A DNA stretch of 64,000 bases from Xanthobacteraceae bacterium (GCA_022844205.1 JALHMF010000003.1:340377-404376); one strand, 5' to 3'; positions 19,510 through 29,830 are shown, numbered from the stretch's first letter. Made by a program: numbers and translations. Notes: generated by a model not told the origin, from the letters alone.

Positions 19510-20688
19510 TCAGCAATCGTTCGGTGCGGGAGCGCCCGCGAAGCGCTCGGCCATCCAGTCCGCAACGGCCGGTGCCGCACGCTTCTGCGTGTTGGTATGA
19601 CTGCCGCCGAGTACGCTCAGGATACGCACCGCCGTGCGCTGCTTGCAGACGCGCTGAATGAAGCGCGCGGTATTGGCGGGTTTGATCACGAAATCCGCCG
19701 TTCCCTGCGCGACCAGGATCGGCGCCCGGATCGGCGTCCTGCCCGGCGTGTTCTCCTCGATCAGCCGCGAGAACACCACGCCCTTCATCACGTCGCCCTT
19801 GAGGAAGCCTTCGCGCTCCAGGGGTTGCGCGGCATTGAGCAGGCGCGCGAGGCCGGAAGGGCCGTCGTTGCAGAACTTCGCTAGCCGCTCAAACACCAGG
19901 GGCGCGGTCGGCACGATCACGCTGTTGAGCGGAATGCCGTACAGCTTGGTCCATGACCATACGGCAAAGGTGCCGAGCATCTTGCCGATCGGATTGCTCG
20001 CATCGGCACCGAACAGCCCGCGCAATTCGGTGGCGGGAGAAGCGACCGCGACACCGGCGAGGCGGAGGTCAGGCGCGTAGCTGTGCGCGAACTGGCCCGC
20101 AAACAAGGCCGCGTGCGCGCCCTGCGAATGACCCCAGACGGCGTAATGATTACCCGCGCGCGCGGGCGCGAAATTCCGCGCGGCACGCACCGAGTCGAGC
20201 ACCGACTTCGCGGCGCTGCTGCCGATGAGATACGGATGCACGCCCGGTCCGCCGAGCCCTTCATAGTCGGTGGCGGCGACGACATAGCCGCGCGCAAGCA
20301 TCAGTTCGAGACCCGGAATCCAGCTCGGCGCCTGCGGATAGGACGAAGGCGCGCAATGCCGCGCGACACCAATGGTGTCATGCGCCCAGGCGACGACCTT
20401 GCGGCCGCCCGCAGGCGGCGGCGTATCCGGCACGATGATGAGGCCGGAGACGGCGATGGGCTGGCCGCGCAGGCCGGTGGAGCGATAAAGCACGCGGTAG
20501 GCCGTGCCGCTGGTGCCAATGCCGTCAAAAGGCTCCGCGCGGATGATCGTGCCCGGTGCGCCCGCGATCTCGCCCGGTGAAGGATTGTAGAAAGACTGCG
20601 CCAACGCCCTGCCGCCGGCGAAGACCAGCAATACGCACGCCGTAAACGCCACTAACCACCGCCGGAAAACCGGCCGATCAAACCGCAT
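19510..20688 (-). CDS. Secreted alpha/beta-hydrolase, secretory-lipase-like
   Basis: A 392-residue exported hydrolase. The signal peptide runs from the basic RPVFRRW to GGRALAQ (about residue 31). The catalytic fold shows the oxyanion-region AWAHDTIGV, DYEGLGGPG and the nucleophile elbow GHSQG with Ser near residue 188; later DFVIKP and LGGSHTN are candidates for the acid and His. The pattern resembles the LIP (secretory lipase) family, so esters or lipids are likely substrates. The ATG at 20688 begins just before the signal peptide; one at 20733 is also in frame. It lies in opposite orientation between two paralogous small-protein genes. Confidence 0.8.
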   Translation of the reverse strand: MRFDRPVFRRWLVAFTACVLLVFAGGRALAQSFYNPSPGEIAGAPGTIIRAEPFDGIGTSGTAYRVLYRSTGLRGQPIAVSGLIIVPDTPPPAGGRKVVAWAHDTIGVARHCAPSSYPQAPSWIPGLELMLARGYVVAATDYEGLGGPGVHPYLIGSSAAKSVLDSVRAARNFAPARAGNHYAVWGHSQGAHAALFAGQFAHSYAPDLRLAGVAVASPATELRGLFGADASNPIGKMLGTFAVWSWTKLYGIPLNSVIVPTAPLVFERLAKFCNDGPSGLARLLNAAQPLEREGFLKGDVMKGVVFSRLIEENTPGRTPIRAPILVAQGTADFVIKPANTARFIQRVCKQRTAVRILSVLGGSHTNTQKRAAPAVADWMAERFAGAPAPNDC

Positions 20689-20726
20689 CACACTCTCATT
20701 TGCCGAAAAACCGCTACGCCCGGCAG

Positions 20727-20764
20727 GTAACAATCTAGGGCGCTGTACGTTTCCATATTGTTAC
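20727..20764. promoter_or_regulatory. Inverted repeat upstream of lipase-like gene
   Basis: GTAACAAT at 20727-20734 and ATTGTTAC at 20757-20764 form a perfect 8-bp inverted repeat with a 22-nt spacer, 39 bp or more before the lipase ATG and upstream of small gene B. Operator function is a guess. Confidence 0.3.
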
Positions 20765-20902
20765 AGGAGTATTGCGCCCAATTCAGGGGCTTCCCGCCTG
20801 TCCACAGGTCATTGGATGCGCCTGAAAGCCGCGTCCAAGAGGCGATGGAACTCGCACCGGGCGAAGCGCGTTAAGCCGTGGAAGCAACACTGGGGAATTG
20901 CC

Positions 20903-21115
20903 ATGCCAATCGGAATCATTTTCGGCGTCCTTCTCACGATCCTTGCCGCCTATATTCACGACTCGATGGTGACCGGCCCGGCCGTCACCGGCCAGACCAC
21001 AACGCAGAGCCGGATGCTCGTGAACTGGGATGTGGCCGGACAGAAGTGGACCTCCGTCAAGCAGAGCGTTCAAGCCGGTTGGTACAGCCTGCAGAACTCC
21101 ACCTCCAAGCTCTGA
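20903..21115 (+). CDS. Small membrane-anchored protein, YIHDSM/NWDVA family, copy B
   Basis: A 70-residue paralogue of the product of 19319-19498: an N-terminal helix (MPIGIIFGVLLTILAA), YIHDSM, a longer Thr/Gly-rich linker, MLVNWDVAGQ and a helical tail ending SLQNSTSKL. The ATG at 20903 follows a GGGGA ribosome-binding site 7 nt away; the frame is open further upstream but that extension is basic and unlike copy A. The conserved sequence after the helix is probably outside the membrane. Function unknown. Confidence 0.75.
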   Translation: MPIGIIFGVLLTILAAYIHDSMVTGPAVTGQTTTQSRMLVNWDVAGQKWTSVKQSVQAGWYSLQNSTSKL

Positions 21116-21190
21116 ACGGCACGATTGAATTGAGTTAAGCTTCGCCGTCCGCTTCCGAGCGGGCGGCGAATTCGTTTTGGATCGATCGCG

Positions 21191-21292
21191 ATGCATCCCT
21201 TCATCCGGCGGCTGATCGGGGCGCTGGCCATTCCCGTGATCGGTTTTGTAGTGCTGATGCTGGCCTGGATCGTCCTGAACCCGCGCATCTGA
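21191..21292 (+). CDS. Possible 33-residue membrane peptide
   Basis: A short frame encoding MHPFIRRLIGALAIPVIG followed by a hydrophobic stretch and NPRI: a basic start and one membrane helix. It lies between small gene B and a strong terminator, consistent with a co-transcribed small membrane peptide. The ribosome-binding site is poor (only GGA about 10 nt before ATG), so the call is weak. Confidence 0.4.
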   Translation: MHPFIRRLIGALAIPVIGFVVLMLAWIVLNPRI

Positions 21293-21314
21293 CGAGATGG
21301 AATAACGACGCAAG

Positions 21315-21342
21315 AAAAAAGCCCGGCGAAGCCGGGCTTTTT
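21315..21342. terminator. Bidirectional terminator
   Basis: AAAAAAGCCCGGC, loop GAA, GCCGGGCTTTTT: a GC-rich 7-bp stem with A-run before and T-run after, so it can end transcription both from the plus-strand small genes and from the minus-strand DUF2171 gene. Confidence 0.85.
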
Positions 21343-21355
21343 GTTTGTGCGACGC

Positions 21356-21595
21356 CTAGTTCGTGCCCGGCTTCCATTCGCGCTTGGCCTCATGGCTCGA
21401 TTTCTTCAGGTGGATGCTCGTGTCCACCTTATCGACCCAGGCAATCGGAATGAAGTGATGCAGCCCGTCCGCGTCCTCGTCGCCCTTGGTCAGCTTGATC
21501 CGGTCCTTGCCTTCCAGGTGATCGACAGTGCCGACGTGCTGGCCGTCGGAACCGAGGACTTCCATGTGCTCCTTGATGAGTTCTGCGTGTTGCAT
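21356..21595 (-). CDS. DUF2171 (PRC-barrel-like) protein
   Basis: A 79-residue protein matching DUF2171: IKEHMEVLGSDGQHVGTVDHLEG, then FIPIAWVDKVDTSIHLKKSS. The pattern is a small beta-barrel of the PRC type. Members are often general-stress genes in alphaproteobacteria. Here a GGAAC/CGTT promoter of the EcfG type sits about 30-50 bp before the ATG, and an AGGAGGTA ribosome-binding site precedes the start, supporting stress-induced, well-translated expression. Molecular function is not established. Confidence 0.8.
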   Translation of the reverse strand: MQHAELIKEHMEVLGSDGQHVGTVDHLEGKDRIKLTKGDEDADGLHHFIPIAWVDKVDTSIHLKKSSHEAKREWKPGTN

Positions 21596-21622
21596 GGGGT
21601 ACCTCCTCTGTTTGAGGGGGAT

Positions 21623-21648
21623 AACGACCGATTGTTAAAGTAGTTCCT
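21623..21648 (-). promoter_or_regulatory. EcfG-type promoter for the DUF2171 gene
   Basis: On the minus strand GGAAC is followed after 16 nt by CGTTAT, about 28 bp before the ATG. GGAAC-N16/17-CGTT is the consensus for the alphaproteobacterial general-stress sigma factor EcfG. The -35 element overlaps the stop codon of the upstream low-GC gene. Coordinates may be off by one base. Confidence 0.65.
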
Positions 21649-22141
21649 AGGAATGCCTTACTGCGTGAGCATCGAGAAATTCATTTAGTTGCTTCTCAAT
21701 AGAATCAGCGACCAAATGTGAGAGCTTTCCATTAAAAGCTCCGGCTTTGGCAACCGCCCACGATTCTATAATTGCAGCCGTCGCCCAATCCGGATCATTG
21801 TAGTCGTTGGCACCGCGCGCTAAAGCATCGTGTCTCTCTTCTTTCGCTTTCTCAGCAATAGAAACGAGTGTCTGATATTTCATATTAGAGTCGTTAGTCT
21901 GAGAAATGAACTCGTAAACATACATCTTGCTAAAGACTTTGCCTGCAATTTCCTTTTGCTGATTAAGGGCGAGCTTTTTCACTGCTCCTATAGTTTGCAT
22001 AAACTCGTCCTGCCAAAACGAAGATGCGATCTCACGATGCGGCTTTAATCGCAATAGATAAATCAAATATTTAATCGGGTAATACGAAAACCAAACAAGT
22101 AATGCTAAAGAAATAAAAATTACCGCATTGGTCAATGTCAT
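21647..22141 (-). CDS. Low-GC orphan membrane protein
   Basis: A 164-residue protein with one or two N-terminal membrane helices (about residues 5-30, ending YLIYLLRLKPHRE) and a long helical soluble part (for example FMQTIGAVKKLALNQQKEIAGK). It resembles no family I recognise. Base composition is strikingly AT-richer than the neighbours, and codon choice (AAT, ATA, AAA) differs, suggesting recent acquisition. It sits between mccB and DUF2171 on the minus strand, 18 bp downstream of mccB. Confidence 0.7.
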   Translation of the reverse strand: MTLTNAVIFISLALLVWFSYYPIKYLIYLLRLKPHREIASSFWQDEFMQTIGAVKKLALNQQKEIAGKVFSKMYVYEFISQTNDSNMKYQTLVSIAEKAKEERHDALARGANDYNDPDWATAAIIESWAVAKAGAFNGKLSHLVADSIEKQLNEFLDAHAVRHS

Positions 22142-22159
22142 ACGAAAATCTCCCAGCCT

Positions 22160-23767
<1,608 letters not shown>

Positions 23768-23815
23768 GGATTCTCCCCCGCGAAGGGTGCCGCGAGCGCC
23801 CGCCAAAGGCAATCG

Positions 23816-24496
23816 CTAGGCGCGGTCGATCCTCACATCCGCGAATACCGGCAGATGGTCCGACACCGACCGCCCCTCCCGATCGACGAATCCTCCGACC
23901 AGCGACTGCGCGGGGCGGCAGTAAATGCGGTCGAGGCGCAATAGCGGGAAGAACGAAGGGAACGTCCGGAAACGCGTGCGGCCGGGCAGCGCGCCACGCA
24001 ATACGTTTCGGACCGAGCCGGCCCAGATCCAGTCGTTGAAATCGCCGAGCATGACGGTGGTGTCCGCCGTCTTGCCGACGAGATCGAGCAGCGTGCGGAG
24101 CTGCGCGTTCCGCTCCCGCGCGCTCAAGCCAAGATGCGTTGCGATCAGACTCAGCATTCCGGCCGGCGTTTCGATGGAAGTGCGGATGGCGCGGCGCGGC
24201 TCGCGCTCCGGATGAGAAATATCCACGATCTCTGTATTGCTCATCGGAAACCGCGAGATCAGCATCTGGCCGTATTCGCCATCGGCGGCAGAGATCGACT
24301 TTGCGCCGATGCCGTGCTTTCCGAGTTCACGCTGGAGATAGCTGAACGGATCGTCGCTAACTTCCGCGCGCGGACGGCGAGAGTCGACTTCCTGTAGGGC
24401 AACGATGTCGGGGTCGTTGCGGCGGATGATCTCCACGACGCGCGAAAGATCGTAACGCCGGTTGCGGCCTAGGGTGCCGTGGATGTTCCAGGTCAT
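23816..24496 (-). CDS. Endonuclease/exonuclease/phosphatase-family protein
   Basis: A 226-residue protein of the EEP superfamily (metal-dependent phosphodiesterases). It starts MTWNIHGTLG, carries DIVALQEVDSRR (metal-binding Glu), MLGDFNDW (catalytic Asp/Asn) and SDHLPVFADV (catalytic His) at the end. Substrate could be a phospholipid headgroup or nucleic acid. The ATG at 24496 is used, but in-frame GTG (24499) and TTG overlapping the stop of the upstream PLD gene are alternatives. The close coupling to the PLD-VTT gene suggests a shared job in membrane phospholipid turnover. Confidence 0.85.
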   Translation of the reverse strand: MTWNIHGTLGRNRRYDLSRVVEIIRRNDPDIVALQEVDSRRPRAEVSDDPFSYLQRELGKHGIGAKSISAADGEYGQMLISRFPMSNTEIVDISHPEREPRRAIRTSIETPAGMLSLIATHLGLSARERNAQLRTLLDLVGKTADTTVMLGDFNDWIWAGSVRNVLRGALPGRTRFRTFPSFFPLLRLDRIYCRPAQSLVGGFVDREGRSVSDHLPVFADVRIDRA

Positions 24497-24525
24497 CACC
24501 CGGACGGCGCGATCCGTGGTTCGCT

Positions 24526-26643
24526 TCAAGCGCGCACGCTCCAGAAACGCGCGATAAAAATCTGCACGAGCAAGGTCACCGCGATCCAGACGCCGACCGC
24601 TGCACCGAACAGTACGATGGAGGCAGGCGTCGGTTCCGAAAGAATGTGCAAGATCTGGCTGCCGAGCACCGACAACACAACAAGTCCCGGCGCAAGACCG
24701 ATCAGGCTGCCGGCGAGATAATCGAACGGCCTGATCCTGCTCGCACCCGCAGCGAGATTGACCATGGTGAACGGCGCGATGGGCACGAGCCGGATCGCGG
24801 CGATCGCGAGCACGCCACGCTTGGCGATCTGCTTTTTCACGCGGATCAGTCTTGCTCCCAGCAGCTGTTCCAGGCTGCGGCTGCCAAGACGCGCGCCAAT
24901 TCCGTAGGTCACGAACGCGCTCAGCATCGCGCCGGCGGTGGCATAGAGAAGGCCGAGCCAGGGCCCGAACGCCGCCGCCGTCGCCGCGATCAGAATCGTC
25001 ACCGGGAATACGATCAAGCCCGCCAGTACGAATACGCCGAGGACGAGGAACGGCGCCCAGTACGAATCCGCAAAATCCGCGAAGTGATCCTGCACGAAAT
25101 CGAGGTTGGCGAATTTGGCAAGCGGCGTGAGGTGCCACGCGAGCAACAACAGACCGAGAACCAGCGCGGCCCCGATCAATTTTACCGCCGGTGTAATCCG
25201 GCCTTCCCGCTGCGGCATTTCCAGTACTCCGCCGCCAAAGGCAAGACGCCCAAGCGGTTTTTCGGGATCGGCGATGGTGCCGATATATTTGGCGAGGTCA
25301 CTTGCGTCTGGCTCGCCATCCTCGACCGGCAGCAGCCGGCGTTCGTTCTTGCCCATCACGTCCGCCGCCGCGACCAGCGAACCGGCCGTGGCGATTTCGC
25401 GCGCTGCCTCCTCCGCGGACAGTCCGCAATGCTCGCCGATCAGCGTATCGCGAATCCGCGTGATCGCTGCACGTTCGCTCGGTCGCGAGCCTTCGATCAA
25501 AAGGTCGCATTCGGTATCGGTGGCCATTGAGCGGTTGTTGAGATTGGCCGAGCCGATCCGCAGCAGCCAGTCGTCCACGACCATGACCTTGGAGTGGATC
25601 ATGGTATCGACCTGCTGGCCGTTGTGACCGATCGCCGGAAACCGGATGCGGACGCGGTCTATCACGCCTGCCTCCTCCAGGCATTTCGTGAAGCGGATGC
25701 GGCCGTTGCGCATCGAACGCGCCTCGACCCAGGACTCCGCGCGCTGCGGCGAAACGATCAACACCTCCAGCTTCGGATTTTCTTTCATCCGTTTCGCCAG
25801 CCGCTGTGCGACGGAAGCGCAGGTGAGAAACTGGTTCTCGATATAGATCGACCGCTCCGCGGCATCGATAGAGTCGAAAAACATCTGCTCCACCTCGCGG
25901 ATATCTTCCTGTCCTTCATAGGCCGGCTGCGTGCGTGAGATCGCGACCGCGACATGCTGGAAATCCGGCTTGGTGGAATCCGGCCAAGCGTCGTGTTCCA
26001 AGGACACACATGCGGGCGCATCAACGCCCTCGGCGCATTCCCAGCGCGCACGAGCGATTTCGCCGATGGCCTTTGCCGCCGGTCCGTCGACCACCGCCTG
26101 TACATCGTGAAACGGCCGGTATGGATTGCCCGCGGGATCAACCCGCAACGGATTGCCGGGATCGTGCTCGGGCGTGTCCCAGCGCCGGATGGTGATATCG
26201 AGACCGCCGGAAAACGCCACCGAGTCATCCACGACGACGAGTTTCTGGTGCTGCGCCGCGCCGAACGGAATCGCGCGGTCGAGCCGGAAACGCACGCGAT
26301 CGGGAGTCTTCCAGCCGAGCGTCCAGTGCGGCAGCGGCTCACGCTCGACCGCATAGAGCATTGCAAAGTCCCAGAGCAGAAGATTGACGACGAGGTTCGG
26401 CTTTCGCTCAACTAACGCGGTCATGAAATCGCGGAAATGGATGGGAAACCCGTCTTCCGCCTTGCCGGTGGCTCCAACGAGTGGCGTCTGGCTATGGATG
26501 TCCCAGCCGACAATGAACACACACCGCTCCGCTTTCAGCAGCGCTTCGCGCACGGCGAGAAAATAGTTGGCGGCATCAATCAAGACCGCCGCGCGGGCTG
26601 CCTTCTCGATACGCCAGACATTGTGCTTGGGCTGAAACAGCAT
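24526..26643 (-). CDS. Phospholipase D-like protein fused to VTT membrane domain
   Basis: A 705-residue protein. Residues 1-420 form a PLD module with two HKD motifs: H132-x-K134 in HQKLVVVDD and H350-x-K352 in HSKVMVVDDWLL, each followed by a GG or SANLNNRS loop. Residues about 480-705 are hydrophobic, with a VTT/DedA-like domain (FPVTILIAATAAAFGPWLGLLYA, then RLVPIAPFTMVNLAAGAS). PLD enzymes hydrolyse or transfer phosphatidyl groups; VTT domains are linked to lipid scrambling or flipping. The fusion could act on lipids at one membrane leaflet. The EEP gene follows within 30 bp. Confidence 0.88.
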   Translation of the reverse strand: MLFQPKHNVWRIEKAARAAVLIDAANYFLAVREALLKAERCVFIVGWDIHSQTPLVGATGKAEDGFPIHFRDFMTALVERKPNLVVNLLLWDFAMLYAVEREPLPHWTLGWKTPDRVRFRLDRAIPFGAAQHQKLVVVDDSVAFSGGLDITIRRWDTPEHDPGNPLRVDPAGNPYRPFHDVQAVVDGPAAKAIGEIARARWECAEGVDAPACVSLEHDAWPDSTKPDFQHVAVAISRTQPAYEGQEDIREVEQMFFDSIDAAERSIYIENQFLTCASVAQRLAKRMKENPKLEVLIVSPQRAESWVEARSMRNGRIRFTKCLEEAGVIDRVRIRFPAIGHNGQQVDTMIHSKVMVVDDWLLRIGSANLNNRSMATDTECDLLIEGSRPSERAAITRIRDTLIGEHCGLSAEEAAREIATAGSLVAAADVMGKNERRLLPVEDGEPDASDLAKYIGTIADPEKPLGRLAFGGGVLEMPQREGRITPAVKLIGAALVLGLLLLAWHLTPLAKFANLDFVQDHFADFADSYWAPFLVLGVFVLAGLIVFPVTILIAATAAAFGPWLGLLYATAGAMLSAFVTYGIGARLGSRSLEQLLGARLIRVKKQIAKRGVLAIAAIRLVPIAPFTMVNLAAGASRIRPFDYLAGSLIGLAPGLVVLSVLGSQILHILSEPTPASIVLFGAAVGVWIAVTLLVQIFIARFWSVRA

Positions 26644-26860
26644 TCCCGCTCCTGAAGACCAGCAATTGGCCCTTGCGGCGCACTAACGCGCGAAGCGGGA
26701 TTTGGTGGCATGGAGGCCTGGAAGCAGTTCTCCGAATAAAACCGGCGCTGTGGATGGAAATTCTGCATATCCGGCACACGGCGCGACGGTCTTGGGAGAA
26801 CGATCTGAGAATCGCAATCTGGCATCCAAAATGAATTTTCGGAGTTTTGTCCGCTTCTGA

Positions 26861-28087
26861 CTAACCAGACTTCGGAGCTTCGCCGACGGTCGGCGCAATA
26901 CGCCGGGTCGCGGCAAGACCGGCGAGAGCAAGGGCGGTGAATGCCGCCCCAGCGAGGAAAGTGGCTTGAGACCCGATGCTGTCCCAAAGCGCTCCGGCGA
27001 GAACGCTCGCGACAAGCAGTGCCAGTCCGACCAGCAGGTTGAAAATGCCAAAGGCCGTTCCGCGCAACTCCGGCGGAGCCGTGTCAGCGATAAGGGTTGC
27101 GAGCAGCCCTTGCGTGAACCCCATATGCAATCCCCACAACGCCACACCGACGGCAACGCCAGCGATTCCTCCGGTGAACGCGAGAACAAGGTCGGCAGCG
27201 ACCAAGAGACCGAAGCCAACGCCAAGAACGGTGATGCGGTTGGTGTTGTCTGACAACACTCCGGCAGGATACGCAGCAATCGCATAAACGAAATTCATCA
27301 GCACCAGAACCAACGGCACCAGCACCAGCGGAAGTCCTACCGCCTGCGCCCGCAGGATCAGGAAGGCTTCGCTGAACCGCGCAATTGAGAACACGACCGC
27401 TATACCGACCACCCACCAGTAGGCCGGGCCGAGGCGTTTCAACTCGGCCCGGCTCAAAGGCGAGCGCACCTTCCGCAGCCCGGGAGGGCGTTCTGGTTCG
27501 TGAACAGCAAAAAGCAGCAGTCCGACGGCCAGAAATGCCGGAATGACCGCGAACCAAAACACTGTCTGAAAATTATTGGCCGTCAGCCACATCAAGCCAA
27601 CTGCCAGTGCTGGTCCCAGAAATGCACCAACGGTATCCAGCGACTGTCGCAGTCCGAAGCTCGCGCCGCGCAGGTGCGTGGGAGCGATATCCGCTAGCAA
27701 CGCATCGCGGGGCGCTCCCCGGATGCCTTTGCCGATACGGTCGATGAAGCGCGCCGCAACCAGCCAGCTTACGGACGATGCAAGGGGGAAGATCGGCTTG
27801 GTGAAAGCCGCGAGCCCATAGCCGAGGACAGCAAGAAACTTGCGCTTGCCCAACCAGTCCGACAGCGCACCGGAAAACACTTTCGTAATGGAGGCCGTAG
27901 CTTCGGCAATTCCTTCGATGAAGCCAACGGTGAGCATGGACGCGCCGAGCACCGTCACCAGATAGACCGGCAGTAGCGCGTGAATAATCTCGGACGAAAT
28001 ATCCATCAGTAGCGATACGAAGCCGAGAGCCCACACGGCCGGTGGAATTTGTCGGAGCCGGGAAAATCGGGACGTATTTTCGTTCAT
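26861..28087 (-). CDS. MFS transporter
   Basis: A 408-residue inner-membrane protein with about twelve hydrophobic segments. The loop between helices 2 and 3 (GALSDWLGKRK) and RFIDRIGKGIRGAPRDALLAD are typical major facilitator elements; the latter is characteristic of a subgroup annotated as MFS multidrug or heme-related transporters. Substrate unknown. It is a stand-alone gene, with 217 bp of non-coding DNA on the PLD side. Confidence 0.85.
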   Translation of the reverse strand: MNENTSRFSRLRQIPPAVWALGFVSLLMDISSEIIHALLPVYLVTVLGASMLTVGFIEGIAEATASITKVFSGALSDWLGKRKFLAVLGYGLAAFTKPIFPLASSVSWLVAARFIDRIGKGIRGAPRDALLADIAPTHLRGASFGLRQSLDTVGAFLGPALAVGLMWLTANNFQTVFWFAVIPAFLAVGLLLFAVHEPERPPGLRKVRSPLSRAELKRLGPAYWWVVGIAVVFSIARFSEAFLILRAQAVGLPLVLVPLVLVLMNFVYAIAAYPAGVLSDNTNRITVLGVGFGLLVAADLVLAFTGGIAGVAVGVALWGLHMGFTQGLLATLIADTAPPELRGTAFGIFNLLVGLALLVASVLAGALWDSIGSQATFLAGAAFTALALAGLAATRRIAPTVGEAPKSG

Positions 28088-28199
28088 GCCTAGCTAATGC
28101 AGCAGCCGATGCCGCCGTCCTCCCGGCCGTGAAGCCAGACCGCGATGGCCGTAACGACCTCATCGGCCAAATCGCTCGCGACCGATATATTCAAATAGG

Positions 28200-28850
28200 T
28201 CAGGCGATGGCGTCCGTGGCGGCGTGCCGCCATTTCTCGTTCATCGCCGCATCGTACCATTTGCGGAACGCTGGCAGCGCGTAGATCGCATCCACATAAG
28301 CCGCCGAAACCGCATCGACCGGTATTTCATAGGATCGGATACGCGTAGCCACCGGCGCGTACATGCAATCCGCCGCCGAGAACGCACCAAACAGAAAATC
28401 TCCACCGGTTCCATGCTGCTTGCGCGCATCGTTCCAGATTTCCGTGACGCGCGTCACGTCTGCTTCCACCTCCGGCGTGAGCGCCGTTTTCTTCCGGCGG
28501 CGAAGGTTCATCGGGCAATGCCGGCGCAGATGAGAGAAGCCGGAATGCATCTCGCAGGAAATCGAACGCGCATGGGCGCGGGCCGGGAATTCCTTTGGCC
28601 ATAAATCAAATTCAGGAAAGCGCTCGCCGAGATGCGCCAAAATCGCAATCGATTCCCAGACCTTCGCATCCCCATCGATCAGGATCGGCACTTTGCCCGC
28701 TGGCGAATACTCCAGTATCCGCGCGCGCGTATCAGGCTGGTCAAGCGGAACGAAGACTTCCTCGAAGGTAACATCATGATGGGCGAGCGCGAGCCAGGGC
28801 CGCAGCGACCACGAGGAATAATTCTTGGAGCCGATGACAAGTTTCAGCAT
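28200..28850 (-). CDS. Glutathione S-transferase family protein
   Basis: A 216-residue cytosolic protein. The N-terminal thioredoxin-like domain starts LKLVIGSKNYSSWSLRPWLAL, where the Ser residues in YSSWS are candidates for activating glutathione. PAGKVPILIDGD gives the cis-Pro and the glutathione-backbone site, and VWESIAILAHLGE holds the glutathione-carboxyl contact. The C-terminal helical domain contains DFLFGAFSAADCMYAP. The ATG at 28850 is the one before the thioredoxin fold; the upstream in-frame extension is spurious. Confidence 0.88.
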   Translation of the reverse strand: MLKLVIGSKNYSSWSLRPWLALAHHDVTFEEVFVPLDQPDTRARILEYSPAGKVPILIDGDAKVWESIAILAHLGERFPEFDLWPKEFPARAHARSISCEMHSGFSHLRRHCPMNLRRRKKTALTPEVEADVTRVTEIWNDARKQHGTGGDFLFGAFSAADCMYAPVATRIRSYEIPVDAVSAAYVDAIYALPAFRKWYDAAMNEKWRHAATDAIA

Positions 28851-28941
28851 GGAACTTTGATGGAAGGCATTAAGTGATTGTTCGGGTGGACCCGCTCTCC
28901 TAGAATGAAATCGAATCTCCGTCCATCGGGTTGGGGGCGTT

Positions 28942-29355
28942 ATGCCGAAATTGCATCGGGGCGTATCGATTTTGCTCGCAGCGGCCTTGCTCGTGGCCGT
29001 CGCCTCACCCTCGTCCGCGGCCACCCCGAGCCGCAAGGATTTCGGCCAGATTTCGCAGCTTGTGCTGAATTCCTACAACCTGATCGTAAACGAAAAGGAC
29101 ATGGCGGCAGCAAGAGCCGAGTGCGAGAAAGCCCGGGCGCTCAGCGAAAAGTTCAACGACCCGTTCATCCTGGCGACTGTTGAAGTCTGTTTCGGCGATG
29201 TGGACGACTACGAGAACAAGTCCAAGTCCGCCTGCCAGCATTTCGACGCTGCACTGAAGCTGTTCAAGACCACGCCGGAGAAACATCCGGCGCGGCGTTC
29301 GCTCAACAACCAGATCAAGGCTGTCGAGGGAAAGCGCTTCCAGCTTTCCTGTTGA
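28942..29355 (+). CDS. Small secreted helical protein of unknown function
   Basis: A 137-residue exported protein with a clear signal peptide (basic KLHRG, hydrophobic core, cleavage near SSAA at about residue 27). The mature part is predicted helical, with two Cys-containing segments (RAECEKARALSEKF, VEVCFGDVDDYENKSKSACQHFD) and a repeat-like pattern that could be a TPR. It ends one base before the rhodanese gene stop on the opposite strand. No family recognised. Confidence 0.7.
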   Translation: MPKLHRGVSILLAAALLVAVASPSSAATPSRKDFGQISQLVLNSYNLIVNEKDMAAARAECEKARALSEKFNDPFILATVEVCFGDVDDYENKSKSACQHFDAALKLFKTTPEKHPARRSLNNQIKAVEGKRFQLSC

Positions 29356-29760
29356 TTACTTTTTTCCGCCCGGCTCGGTCGGCCCGCCGGCATCCTTCCA
29401 GCCCTTGAAGCCCTTGGCCATGTGCGCGACCGGCTTCAGCCCCATCTTGTGCGCGGTATGGGCCGCCAGCGCCGAGCGCATGCCGCCCGCACAGAAGAAC
29501 ACGAACTTCTTGTCTTCGGCGAAGATCGGCTTGTGGTACGGCGAGTCCGGATCGATCCAGAATTCCAGCATGCCGCGCGTGCAGTGGAACGCACCCGGCA
29601 CCTTGCCGTCGCGCTCCTGTTCGCGCGGGTCGCGGATGTCAACGAGCACCACATCCTCCCGTCCATGCAGCTTCAAGGCTTCTGCTGCCGGGATCGTCTC
29701 TATTTCCCGTTCGGCGTCCTCGACAAGCTTCTTGTGTCCAAGCGTGATTTTTTGCGGCAT
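29356..29760 (-). CDS. Rhodanese-like domain protein
   Basis: A 134-residue single-domain rhodanese. VVLVDIRDPREQERDGKVPGAFH forms the N-terminal half; the active-site loop FFCAGGMRSALAA holds the sulfur-carrying Cys near residue 92. The C-terminus has MAKGFKGWKDAGGP. Such proteins transfer sulfane sulfur. The ATG at 29760 gives a protein that starts directly with the family-like MPQKITLGHKKL. Confidence 0.88.
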   Translation of the reverse strand: MPQKITLGHKKLVEDAEREIETIPAAEALKLHGREDVVLVDIRDPREQERDGKVPGAFHCTRGMLEFWIDPDSPYHKPIFAEDKKFVFFCAGGMRSALAAHTAHKMGLKPVAHMAKGFKGWKDAGGPTEPGGKK

Positions 29761-29830
29761 GATTAATTCTCCGGGCGCGCACATTCGAGCAGCGCACCCC
29801 CTGCGTCAACCCTGAACGCCGGAGGAAACG

